NCBI RefSeq assembly: GCF_000511355.1
Contig: NC_023135.1
Coordinates: 2,692,371-2,756,370, forward strand
Length of the DNA: 64,000 bases
Origin: Leisingera methylohalidivorans DSM 14336
GTDB taxonomy: Bacteria; Pseudomonadota; Alphaproteobacteria; Rhodobacterales; Rhodobacteraceae
Direction of reading: 5' to 3'
The notes beneath the pieces are model-generated. The model was not told where the DNA came from, ran no database searches, and saw only the letters and a list, made by a program, of their open reading frames with translations. The stretch's first letter is position 1, and every line of letters starts with the position of its first letter. Positions 41,688 through 50,395 of this stretch are shown here, piece by piece. The position numbers were made by a program, and so were the translations under genes.

Positions 41688-44600
41688 CCCCTTTCACCTG
41701 TGCCCTGATCGGCAATGAAACCCTGCTGATCGGCTGTGCCGATGCCTTGCTGGCGCGCGGTCACCAGATCCGCGCTGTGGTCTCCCGGGATCCCGGTATC
41801 CGCAGCTGGGCCGGCGGCAAGGGGCTGACCCTGCTGAACAGCCAGCAGCAGCTGCAAGGCGGGTTCGACTGGCTGCTGTCAATTGCCAACCTGACGGTGA
41901 TCCCGCAGGACATTCTGGCGCTGGCCGCCAAAGGCGCGGTGAATTTCCACGACGGCCCCCTGCCCGCCTACGCGGGCCTCAACACCCCGAACTGGGCGCT
42001 GATCAATGGCGAAACACAGCATGGTATCAGCTGGCATCTGGTCGAGGGCGGCGTGGACGAGGGCGATATCCTGGCCCGGCGGATGTTCGATGTGGCGGGG
42101 CAAGAAACCGCCTTCAGTCTGAACTCCAAATGCTACGCCGCCGCGTTGGACAGCTTTGGCGAGGTGATCGCGCAACTGGAAACCGGCGACCTGAACCGGC
42201 AGCCGCAAGACCTGAGCCAGCGCCGTGTGTTCGCCAAATCCGACCGCCCGGCCGCGGGCGGGCTGCTGGATTTCACCCGCCCCGCCGCCGAACTGGCCCG
42301 GCTGGTCCGGGCGCTGGACACCGGCGGTTACTGGAATCCTCTGTGCGCCGCCAAATTGCGGATTGGCGGCCGCGTGGTTCTGACCGCTGCCGCAGAAACG
42401 GCAGCGGGCTCCGGCGCCCCCGGCACGGTGCTTGACGTCCGTAAAGACAGCGTGACAATCGCCGCTGCAGGCGGTGCGCTGATGCTGTCGCGGCTGACCA
42501 CCCCTGCAGGCAAACCGCTGGACCCGGCCGGACTGATCCACGCCGGGGATATGCTGCCTGCGCTGTCCGCGGAGGAGGCCAAAGCCCTCACCGCACAGAT
42601 GGCCGCCGCGCAGGCCGGCGAGCAGCACTGGCGCCAGGCGCTTGCTGCGATGCAGCCGGTCCAGGTGCCGCTGGCCTCAGATACCGGCAGCACGGGAATG
42701 GCCCGCCGCGAGATTGCCCTGCCAGCCGGTCTCAGCCAAGAACAGGCCGCTGCCGGAGTGCTGGCCTGGGCGTTGCTCAGCAGCGGCGAAACCACCGCGG
42801 ATGTGGCGCTGTCCCTTGGCGGCATGAACACGGTTCCAGGGCTGATCTCCGATTGGGTGCCGCTGCAAGTGCGGCGGGAGGAGACTGTTTCAGACCTGCA
42901 GGCGAGAACCTGTCAGCATATTGAAGAAGCGCGGAAATACGGCGGATTTGCCGAGGATCTGGTCGCGCGCGCTCCGGAGATTTCGGGTTTTTCTCAACCG
43001 GCCATAGGCCTGTTGCTGGACAAGGACGGCCCCGTTTCCGGCTGCACCGCCACCGTCGCCTTATGTGATGGCACATTGGCGCTGCATACGGACCAGGCCC
43101 GGCTGGCGAGCACCGCCGCAGACCTGCTTGCCGCGCGGTTGGAACTGGTGCTGGACGCCCTCGCCAAGGATGCAAGCCAACCGGTGTCAGCCCTGCCCAT
43201 CCTGCCGGTTGCCGAACGCAAGATGCTGCTGGAGGACTGGAACCGGACCGCAACCGAGTACCCATCGGATCTGACCATCCACGCAGCCTTTGAAGCCCAG
43301 GCTGCCAACACGCCGGACGCCGTCGCTCTGGTCTTTGAGGACCAGAGTTTCACCTATAGCGAAGTCAATGCCCGCGCCAATGCGGTGGCCCTGCGCCTGC
43401 GTGAATTGGACGTGAAACCGGGTACGCATGCAGGCATCCACATCCGCCGCGCGCCCGAACTGGTTTTTGCCGCCCTGGGCGTGATGAAGGCCGGCGCCGC
43501 CTATGTGCCTTTGGACCCGGCCTACCCCGCAAACAGGATCGCGCATTATATCAGCGACAGCCGGGCGCAGGTGATCATCACGCAGGCTGCACTGGCTGGA
43601 AAACTGCCGGCCTCCGGCGCGCGGGTGCTGGAAATCGAGACCGTCCCCGCGGGGACAGCCGAAGATAACATTGATGGCGGCGCCAGGGGCAGCGATCTGG
43701 CCTATCTGATTTACACTTCCGGCTCCACCGGCCTGCCGAAGGGGGTGATGGTCAGCCATGCCAATGCCGCGAATTTCTTTACCGGCATGGACCAGCGCAT
43801 CCCGCATCAGCCCGGCGACGCCTGGCTGGCGGTCACCAGTCTCAGCTTTGACATCTCGGTGCTGGAACTGTTCTGGACCCTGTCGCGCGGCGTCAAGCTG
43901 GTCTTGTCCAGCGACGAAAGCCGGCTGGAATTGTCCAGGGGCCCGGTTGCACAGTCAGACCGCAGGATGGATTTCAACCTGTTCTACTGGGGCAATGACG
44001 ACGGGCCGGGGCCGCAGAAATACCATCTGCTGCTGGAAGGGGCCAAATTTGCCGATCGCCACGGGTTCAATGCGGTCTGGACACCGGAGCGGCATTTCCA
44101 TGCCTTTGGCGGCCCCTATCCGAACCCGTCGGTAACTGGTGCCGCTGTCGCCGCGGTGACACAGAACCTCGGCGTGCGCGGCGGCTCCTGCGTCGCGCCG
44201 CTGCACCACCCGGCGCGGATCGCCGAGGAATGGGCGGTGATCGACAACTTGACAGCAGGCCGCGCCGGGATCGGCTTTGCCTCGGGGTGGCAGCCGGATG
44301 ATTTCATCCTGCGGCCGGAAAACACGCCGCCCGCAAACAAACCCGCGCTGTTCGAAAGCATTGAAACCGTCCGCAAGCTCTGGCGCGGCGAGGAGGTTGC
44401 CTTTCCCCGCGGGGACGGCAGCGAACACGCCGTTGTCACCCAGCCCCGCCCGGTATCCAAGGAGCTGCCGGTCTGGGTCACCACCGCGGGCAACCCGGAA
44501 ACCTGGCGCGAGGCGGGTGCGATCGGGGCAAATGTGCTGACCCATCTGCTGGGCCAGAGCATTGAGGAGGTCGGCAGCAAGATCGGCATCTATCACGCGG

Positions 44601-46261
44601 CCCTGCGCAGCGCCGGCCATGACCCTGCGGATTTCAAGGTCACGCTGATGCTGCACAGCTATCTGGCGCAGACCCGCGAAGAGGCCCGCCAGGTGGCGCG
44701 GGAGCCGATGAAGGGTTATCTGCGCTCGGCGGCGGGGCTGATCAAGCAATATGCCTGGGCCTTCCCGGCGTTCAAGAAACCCGAAGGGGTCAAGACCCCG
44801 TTTGAGATGGATCTGGGGTCTTTGGCGGAGGCGGAGCTGGAAGCGATCCTCGACTTTGCCTTTGAGCGTTATTTCGAGGAGTCCGGCCTGTTCGGAACCA
44901 TCGGGGACGCCTGCCGGCGCGTCGGGCAGCTGAAGCGGATCGGGGTGGATGAGATTGCCTGCCTGATCGATTACGGCATCGCGCCGGATGTGGTGCTGGA
45001 GGGGCTGAAACCGCTGGCCGAGGTGCTGCGCCTTGCCAACGCGCCGCAGGAACTGGCGGCGGATGACTTCTCGCTGGGCGCGCAGATCCTGCGCCACGGG
45101 ATCAGCCATTTGCAATGCACACCGTCGATGGCGCGGATGATCGCCGCCGATGAAAACGCAAGCGCCTGCCTGGGGCGCCTGCAGCATCTTCTGCTGGGCG
45201 GCGAGGCATTGCCGGGCGATCTGGTGCGGGCCTTGCGGGGCGCGACAGGGGCTGAAATCCACAACATGTACGGCCCGACCGAAACCACGGTCTGGTCGAC
45301 AGTGGAGAAAATCAGCGCTGTCCCCGCGGGGACAGCCGGGATCGGGACGCCGGTTGCGAATACACAGGTTTATGTGCTGGACGAAAAACAATCGCCTGTC
45401 CCCGCGGGGACAGCCGGTGAATTGTTTATCGGCGGCGCGGGCGTCACGGCGGGGTACTGGCAGCGGCAGGAACTGACCTGTGAACGGTTTGTTAACGCAC
45501 CGTTCGCCGATGGCCCCCTGTACCGCACCGGCGATCTGGTGCACTGGACTGCGGATGGGCGGCTGGTCTTTTTGGGCCGCAGCGACCATCAGGTGAAGAT
45601 CCGCGGCCAGCGGATCGAACTGGGCGAAATCGAGGCTGCCATGGCGGCCTTCCCGGGTGTCACGGGTGCGGTGGCGGTGCCGCGCGGCGGCAGCGGGGCC
45701 GAGCAGCTGGCTGGCTATATCACGGTTTCCGCTCCGGTTGCCGAAAATGCTCTGAAACGGGCGCTGGCGGCAAAACTGGCTGAGGTGATGGTGCCCGCGC
45801 ATATCGTCACGCTGGAGGCTTTCCCCCTGACGCCGAACAGGAAAATCGACCGCAAGGCGCTGCCGGAGCCGAAACCGGCACGGGCCGAAGCCGCGCCGGC
45901 AATGCCGCTGGATGCAGGCGCGCAGGCAAAGATCGCAACCGTCTGGAGCCGTATCCTGGGCGTCAGCGGCATTGGCGCGCAGGACAACTTCTTTGCGCTT
46001 GGCGGCCATTCGCTGCTGGCAGTGCAGGCGCACCGGGAGCTGCGCGAAGAACTGGCTGGCGCACTGGGCACCGCGGCGCTGTCGATCACCGATATCTTCC
46101 GCTTCCCGACGCTGGCCGGGCTGGCCGCCCATATTGAAGGGCTTGCAGGGACTCCTTCAAATGCGGAAGAACAGCCGCAGGACACCCAAGAGCCTGACCG
46201 CGCCGGCACCATGTCAAAGCGGCGGGCGATGCGTGCAAACCGCAGAGCAAGGACCGGATGA
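41684..46261 (+). CDS. NRPS: formyltransferase, half C, A domain split by luciferase-like monooxygenase, PCP
   Basis: 1525 residues. Residues 1-280 are a methionyl-tRNA formyltransferase-like domain with Asn87, His89 (NFHDGPLPAYAG) and Asp125 (GGVDEGDI), the catalytic trio at normal spacing. Residues about 330-525 resemble only the C-terminal half of a condensation domain; no HHxxxDG is present. The adenylation domain starts near 530 (YIYTSGSTGLPKG-like A3 near 672; FDISVLELF). It is interrupted at about 762-1117 by an FMN-type luciferase-like monooxygenase (MDFNLFYWGNDDG ... WTPERHFHAFGG) of the MupA/Atu3671 type. It resumes with TPSMARMI, NMYGPTETTVWST, YRTGDLVHW and NRKIDRKAL. Carrier Ser1443 is in LGGHSLLAVQ. 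No thioesterase. The start overlaps the GT stop (ATGA); AAAGGAG precedes it. Confidence 0.93.
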   Translation: MTPFTCALIGNETLLIGCADALLARGHQIRAVVSRDPGIRSWAGGKGLTLLNSQQQLQGGFDWLLSIANLTVIPQDILALAAKGAVNFHDGPLPAYAGLNTPNWALINGETQHGISWHLVEGGVDEGDILARRMFDVAGQETAFSLNSKCYAAALDSFGEVIAQLETGDLNRQPQDLSQRRVFAKSDRPAAGGLLDFTRPAAELARLVRALDTGGYWNPLCAAKLRIGGRVVLTAAAETAAGSGAPGTVLDVRKDSVTIAAAGGALMLSRLTTPAGKPLDPAGLIHAGDMLPALSAEEAKALTAQMAAAQAGEQHWRQALAAMQPVQVPLASDTGSTGMARREIALPAGLSQEQAAAGVLAWALLSSGETTADVALSLGGMNTVPGLISDWVPLQVRREETVSDLQARTCQHIEEARKYGGFAEDLVARAPEISGFSQPAIGLLLDKDGPVSGCTATVALCDGTLALHTDQARLASTAADLLAARLELVLDALAKDASQPVSALPILPVAERKMLLEDWNRTATEYPSDLTIHAAFEAQAANTPDAVALVFEDQSFTYSEVNARANAVALRLRELDVKPGTHAGIHIRRAPELVFAALGVMKAGAAYVPLDPAYPANRIAHYISDSRAQVIITQAALAGKLPASGARVLEIETVPAGTAEDNIDGGARGSDLAYLIYTSGSTGLPKGVMVSHANAANFFTGMDQRIPHQPGDAWLAVTSLSFDISVLELFWTLSRGVKLVLSSDESRLELSRGPVAQSDRRMDFNLFYWGNDDGPGPQKYHLLLEGAKFADRHGFNAVWTPERHFHAFGGPYPNPSVTGAAVAAVTQNLGVRGGSCVAPLHHPARIAEEWAVIDNLTAGRAGIGFASGWQPDDFILRPENTPPANKPALFESIETVRKLWRGEEVAFPRGDGSEHAVVTQPRPVSKELPVWVTTAGNPETWREAGAIGANVLTHLLGQSIEEVGSKIGIYHAALRSAGHDPADFKVTLMLHSYLAQTREEARQVAREPMKGYLRSAAGLIKQYAWAFPAFKKPEGVKTPFEMDLGSLAEAELEAILDFAFERYFEESGLFGTIGDACRRVGQLKRIGVDEIACLIDYGIAPDVVLEGLKPLAEVLRLANAPQELAADDFSLGAQILRHGISHLQCTPSMARMIAADENASACLGRLQHLLLGGEALPGDLVRALRGATGAEIHNMYGPTETTVWSTVEKISAVPAGTAGIGTPVANTQVYVLDEKQSPVPAGTAGELFIGGAGVTAGYWQRQELTCERFVNAPFADGPLYRTGDLVHWTADGRLVFLGRSDHQVKIRGQRIELGEIEAAMAAFPGVTGAVAVPRGGSGAEQLAGYITVSAPVAENALKRALAAKLAEVMVPAHIVTLEAFPLTPNRKIDRKALPEPKPARAEAAPAMPLDAGAQAKIATVWSRILGVSGIGAQDNFFALGGHSLLAVQAHRELREELAGALGTAALSITDIFRFPTLAGLAAHIEGLAGTPSNAEEQPQDTQEPDRAGTMSKRRAMRANRRARTG
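43643..43656. repeat. Intragenic palindrome, copy 1 (GTCCCCGCGGGGAC)
   Basis: A 14-base perfect palindrome followed by AGCC inside the NRPS gene, encoding V-P-A-G-T-A. It shares its core with the 18-base palindromes at 45318 and 45396 and with a degenerate copy at 44403-44416. The same amino acids are read each time. Confidence 0.6.
45318..45335. repeat. Intragenic palindrome, copy 2 (CTGTCCCCGCGGGGACAG)
   Basis: Perfect 18-base palindrome in the second half of the adenylation domain, between NMYGPTETT and IGTPVANTQ. It encodes A-V-P-A-G-T-A, a surface-loop-like segment. Identical to copy 3, 60 bases further on. Confidence 0.7.
45396..45413. repeat. Intragenic palindrome, copy 3 (CTGTCCCCGCGGGGACAG)
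   Basis: Second identical 18-base palindrome, 78 bases after the start of copy 2, encoding P-V-P-A-G-T-A in the loop before GELFIGGAG. The spacing is a multiple of three, so the same peptide is made. Synonymous codons could have broken the palindrome but did not. Confidence 0.7.
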
Positions 46262-46947
46262 CAGAGGCCGAAAACAAACTGGCAGAGCGGCTGGATCTGA
46301 TGCGGCTGCTGATTGCCGCGGATGTGGCCGTGGCGGGTGCGGATCCGCTGGCCGCCCTGCCCGTGCCCTTTGCCCAGGAGGCCGCGGGCCTGTCGCCCAA
46401 CGCGGCTGCCAAGCGGCGCAATGAATTTGCCGCCGGGCGCAGCGCGGCGCATCTGGCGATGAAACAGCTGGGCCTGCCCCCTGTTCCGGTTCCGGTGGGC
46501 AGCGACCGGGCACCGGTCTGGCCCGAGGGGCTGGTGGGCTCGCTCACCCATACCAAAAGCTGCGCCATGGCGGTGCTGGCCAGAACGGGCGATGTTCAAG
46601 CGCTGGGGATCGACATCGAAGAGGACACGCCCCTGAAGGACGAACTTCTGCCCGCGATCTGCTCGGAGCGCGAACAGGCCTGGCTGCGGCGGCAGGACAA
46701 TCCGGGGCAGATGGCCAAGGTGATCTTTTCCGCCAAGGAAGCGGCCTATAAATGCCAGTACACGCTGAGCCGGGCCTTTTACGGCTTTGACGGGATGGAG
46801 CTGGAGTTTGATCTGGCGGCAGGCGCCTATCAGGCTGTGTTCACCGCCGGACGGCCGCCGTTTGCACGCGGCGAGGCGGTTGGCGGGCGCTTTGCGATTG
46901 GCGCCGGGCTGATCATCACCACGGCGGAAATCCGGGGGCGCGGATGA
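46258..46947 (+). CDS. 4'-phosphopantetheinyl transferase (Sfp/EntD-type)
   Basis: 229 residues. It activates carrier proteins by moving phosphopantetheine from CoA to the carrier serine; targets are presumably Ser1800 of the PKS and Ser1443 of the NRPS in the same operon. The magnesium-binding motif is GIDIEED (Asp119, Glu121) and the second signature is FSAKEAAYKCQY (Lys160, Glu161, Lys165). FAAGRSAAHLAM and GSLTHTKSCAMAVL match the EntD/Sfp group. The start overlaps the NRPS stop in ATGA, so translation is coupled. Confidence 0.93.
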   Translation: MTEAENKLAERLDLMRLLIAADVAVAGADPLAALPVPFAQEAAGLSPNAAAKRRNEFAAGRSAAHLAMKQLGLPPVPVPVGSDRAPVWPEGLVGSLTHTKSCAMAVLARTGDVQALGIDIEEDTPLKDELLPAICSEREQAWLRRQDNPGQMAKVIFSAKEAAYKCQYTLSRAFYGFDGMELEFDLAAGAYQAVFTAGRPPFARGEAVGGRFAIGAGLIITTAEIRGRG

Positions 46948-47882
46948 TGGGGCGGCGCGGGTTTCTGGCCCTGGCGGCGGCGGTTTCAGCACTGGGGCTG
47001 GCCGCAGTTGCGGCGCGCAGCCGCGGCGTGCTGGTTCCGCCGCCGCTGGCGCCGCCTGAGGCCGCTTTGAAGGTGTTTCATCTGGGGCATTCGCTGGTCG
47101 GGCCTGACATGCCGCATATGCTGGCGCAGCTGGCGCCCGCCGGGCATGGTTACAACAGCCAGCTGGGATCGGGCACATCGCTGCGGGCGCATTGGGAACC
47201 GGGGGAGGATATCCTTGATTTCGCCGCAGCCAACCAGCCGCCTGCCTACCGGGACGCGCGGCAGGCTGTTGGGTCCGGGGAGTACGATGCAGTGGTGCTG
47301 ACCGAGATGGTCGAACTGCGCGATGCCCTTCGCTACTTTGATGCGGCAGAATACCTGGGCAAATGGGCCGGTCTTGCGCGGGAGGCCTCGCCGGACACTC
47401 GCATTTACCTGTATGAGACCTGGCACAGGCTGAACGACCCGGAGGGCTGGCTGGACCGGATCGACGGCGATCTGGAGAACCTCTGGGTGAACAAGCTGCT
47501 GGGGCCGGACAGCCGCGGAAAGCCGCAGCAGCCGGTCTATCTGATCCCCGGCGGACAGGTGCTGGCGGCGCTGGCGCGGGCGGCAGAGGCCGGCGGGATC
47601 CCGGGCCTGGCTTCACGTGAATCGCTGTTTGCCCGGACATCCGAAGGCGGTTTGGATACCATACATGTCAATGATCTGGGGGCCTATGCGGTCGCCCTGA
47701 CCCATTACGCGGTGCTGTATCAGCGCGCGCCTGCAGGGCTGCGGCATGAACTGACCCGCGCCGATGGCAGCCCGGCGCAAGCGTTTTCGGCGGAAGCCGC
47801 CGCCAAGGTGCAGCAGATCGTCTGGGACGCGGTGCGCGCCTTGCCCCGCACCGGCCTTGGCGCCGCAGGGGGGCCGGCATGA
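46944..47882 (+). CDS. Exported SGNH-hydrolase-like protein
   Basis: 312 residues. The N-terminus MMGRRGFLALAAAVSALGLA resembles a twin-arginine signal (GRRGFLAL), so it is probably periplasmic or surface-exposed. The SGNH nucleophile block reads FHLGHSLVGPDMP (Ser50), with His in place of the usual Asp of GDSL. Asp238 and His241 in LDTIHVNDLGAY supply the rest of the triad. Family members are esterases or acyltransferases on glycans or lipids; the substrate is unknown. It overlaps the PPTase stop (ATGA) and the next gene. Its N-terminal domain is paralogous to that of the next gene. Confidence 0.75.
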   Translation: MMGRRGFLALAAAVSALGLAAVAARSRGVLVPPPLAPPEAALKVFHLGHSLVGPDMPHMLAQLAPAGHGYNSQLGSGTSLRAHWEPGEDILDFAAANQPPAYRDARQAVGSGEYDAVVLTEMVELRDALRYFDAAEYLGKWAGLAREASPDTRIYLYETWHRLNDPEGWLDRIDGDLENLWVNKLLGPDSRGKPQQPVYLIPGGQVLAALARAAEAGGIPGLASRESLFARTSEGGLDTIHVNDLGAYAVALTHYAVLYQRAPAGLRHELTRADGSPAQAFSAEAAAKVQQIVWDAVRALPRTGLGAAGGPA

Positions 47883-50395
47883 AGCTGGAGGCGCTGATCA
47901 CCTCCGTCGTTATGATCGGCCATTCGCTGTTCGGGCCGGACAACCCGCAGATGCTGGACCAGCTTCTGGATGCGCGCGGCCAGGCCACGGTGGAGGCGCA
48001 GATCATCAACGGCGCGCCGCTGAGCTACAACTGGCAGCACAGCAGCACCGCCGAGGGCGTTGATTCACGTGAAAGGCTGCGCCAGCCGGCCGATGCGGTG
48101 ATCGTCACCGAGGCGATACCGCTGGCCAATCATCTGAAGTGGAGCGATACCGAAGGCGCTGTGACCCGGTTTTATGAGCTGGCGCGGGCGGCCAATCCGG
48201 ATACCGCGTTCTACCTGCAGGAAACCTGGCACAGCCTGGACAGCGGCACCGGCGCCGAGGTGCCCTTTGACAAGGGCGCGGATATTCCCTGGCGCGAGCG
48301 GATCAGTCAGGACCTGCCGCGCTGGCAGGCGGTGGCCGATGAGGTGAACACCGCCACCGGCGGCACCGTGAAACTGCTGCCCGCGGGGCAGGCCATGGCC
48401 CGGCTGGAGGATGCGATCCTGGCCGGCACCATGCCCGGCCTCAGCAGCATCCGGGATGTGTTTGCCGATGACATCCACCCCAATGCCACCGGTTTCTATT
48501 TCCTGGCGCTGCTGCAGTATGCGGTGCTGACCGGGCAGGATCCGGCGGGTCTGCCGCATCGGCTGAGCGACCGCTGGGGCAAGCCATACCCCGCGCCGCC
48601 GCCTGAACTGGCGGCCCGGCTGCAGCAGATCGCCTGGGCTGCGGCCCAAGGCACCGGCGTGCGCACCGCTGCATTGCCGCCGGACCCTGCCGCGCTGCCG
48701 CGGGAGCCTGCTCTGCCTGTGTTCAACACGGCGCAGGCCGCAGACCGGATTGCCCCGGAGGCCACCCCCGCCCGGCAGCCTGTCGCCATCAACCTGGCAG
48801 CCATCGCGGATTGGAGCACCCAGGCGCCCTTCCTGGATCACTTCAAGACCGCGCGCCCCTGGATCGGGCATCTGCCGAAACGCTGGGGCGGCGCGGATCA
48901 CCAGGATCTTGTGGCGGCCGGGTATCTGGACCCGGAGGGCTGGCCCACCGCCATCCCGCCTGAGCTGGCCTCCATCGGCACTGTGATCCTGACCGATCTG
49001 CCCGAGGAAGCCGTCTCGCTTGCGGGCCGCTATGTGCTGCGGTTCGACGGTCAGGGCATTGTCGAGGTTGCGGGCCGGGCAGAGAACGTGCGCTACGGCA
49101 AGGGCGAGGTGCGGTTTGACTATGCCCCCGGCCCCGGTCCGGTGGAAATACGGATCCAGCGGACCGGGCGGCGCACTGGCAGCGGCGCGGACTATGTCCG
49201 CAACATCCGGGTGGTGAAGGAAGAGCATCTGGAAGCCTATGAGCGGGGCGAACTGTTCAATCCCTTGTGGCTGGACCGGCTGGACGGGTTTGCCGCGCTG
49301 CGGTTCATGGATTGGATGGCCACCAATGACTCTGGCCAAACCGGCTGGGAGGACCGGCCGCGGGTCCCGGAGTACACCTGGGCGCTGAAGGGCGTTCCGG
49401 CGGAAATCATGCTGGCGCTGGCCAATACGCTGGGGGCGGATCCCTGGTTCACCATGCCGCATATGGCGGATGATACCTATGTCCGCCAGTTCGCACGGCT
49501 GACGGAACGCGGGCTGGATGAAGACCTGCGCGCCTATGCGGAATACTCCAACGAGGTCTGGAACTGGCAATTCCAGCAAGCCGCCTGGGCCGATGCGCAG
49601 GCGCAGACGCGCTGGGGCGGCGACGGGCTGTGGATGCAGTTCTATGGCGGCCGTGCCGCCGAGGTTGCGCAGATCTGGGCCCAGGTTTTTGGCGAAGGCA
49701 ACGAGCGGCTGGTGCGGGTGATTTCCTCGCAGACCGGCTGGCTGGGATTGGAAGAGCAGGTTCTGTCAGCGCCGCTGTGGAAGGCGGAACAGCCGGGGCG
49801 CAAGCCTCCTGCTGCCTATTTCGATGCCTATGCGGTGACGGGCTATTTCGGCGGCATCCTTGGCGTCACGGAACACGCCGGGCATGTAAGGGCGTGGATC
49901 GCCGGCAGCCGCGAACAGGCCCGGACCGTGGCGGCGCAACGCGGATTGACGGGCACCGCCGCGGATCAGTTTGCGGCAAGGCATCAGTATGACGCAGCCT
50001 CGGCGCAGGCCGGAGCGGAATTGCGCGACGGGCTGATCTCGGGCGACGGCGCCGACACCTTGACCGACCTGCTGGGGCGGGTGCTGCCCTACCATGCCGG
50101 AATTGCCCGCAAACACGGGCTGGATCTGATCATGTATGAGGGCGGCAGCCATGTGGTCGGCATCGGTCCGATGGTGGAGGATGAGACACTCACCGGGTTC
50201 TTCACCCATTTCAACTATACCCCCGAGATGGGCAGGCTGTACCAGGAACTGCTGGCGGGCTGGAACGCCCTGGGCGGCGGTCTGTTCACCGCCTATGCCG
50301 ACGTCGGCGCACCGGGAAAATGGGGCAGCTGGGGGGCGTTGCGGGTTCTGAGCGACGAGAACCCGCGCTGGGACGCGCTGGCGGCGGTCAGATGA
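47879..50395 (+). CDS. SGNH-like domain fused to glycosidase-like region
   Basis: 838 residues. Residues 1-215 are a second GHSL-type SGNH domain (VVMIGHSLFGPDNP, Ser16; DDIHPNATGFYF, Asp197 and His200). A linker of about 100 residues rich in Pro and Ala follows. Residues 350-430 are beta-rich. The C-terminal 400 residues look like a TIM-barrel glycoside hydrolase or carbohydrate-binding enzyme (LANTLGADPWFTMPHMADD, YAEYSNEVWNWQFQQAAW near 555, LIMYEGGSHVVGIGP near 752). Candidate catalytic acids are the Glu residues in YSNEVWNW and MYEGG. No signal peptide is seen, unlike its neighbour. Possible roles are trimming or acyl-decorating the polysaccharide. Confidence 0.72.
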   Translation: MKLEALITSVVMIGHSLFGPDNPQMLDQLLDARGQATVEAQIINGAPLSYNWQHSSTAEGVDSRERLRQPADAVIVTEAIPLANHLKWSDTEGAVTRFYELARAANPDTAFYLQETWHSLDSGTGAEVPFDKGADIPWRERISQDLPRWQAVADEVNTATGGTVKLLPAGQAMARLEDAILAGTMPGLSSIRDVFADDIHPNATGFYFLALLQYAVLTGQDPAGLPHRLSDRWGKPYPAPPPELAARLQQIAWAAAQGTGVRTAALPPDPAALPREPALPVFNTAQAADRIAPEATPARQPVAINLAAIADWSTQAPFLDHFKTARPWIGHLPKRWGGADHQDLVAAGYLDPEGWPTAIPPELASIGTVILTDLPEEAVSLAGRYVLRFDGQGIVEVAGRAENVRYGKGEVRFDYAPGPGPVEIRIQRTGRRTGSGADYVRNIRVVKEEHLEAYERGELFNPLWLDRLDGFAALRFMDWMATNDSGQTGWEDRPRVPEYTWALKGVPAEIMLALANTLGADPWFTMPHMADDTYVRQFARLTERGLDEDLRAYAEYSNEVWNWQFQQAAWADAQAQTRWGGDGLWMQFYGGRAAEVAQIWAQVFGEGNERLVRVISSQTGWLGLEEQVLSAPLWKAEQPGRKPPAAYFDAYAVTGYFGGILGVTEHAGHVRAWIAGSREQARTVAAQRGLTGTAADQFAARHQYDAASAQAGAELRDGLISGDGADTLTDLLGRVLPYHAGIARKHGLDLIMYEGGSHVVGIGPMVEDETLTGFFTHFNYTPEMGRLYQELLAGWNALGGGLFTAYADVGAPGKWGSWGALRVLSDENPRWDALAAVR

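Noticed and set aside
43955..46132. 725-codon minus-strand frame opposite the NRPS
   Set aside because: Antisense shadow of the adenylation/monooxygenase coding sequence, with no recognisable domain.
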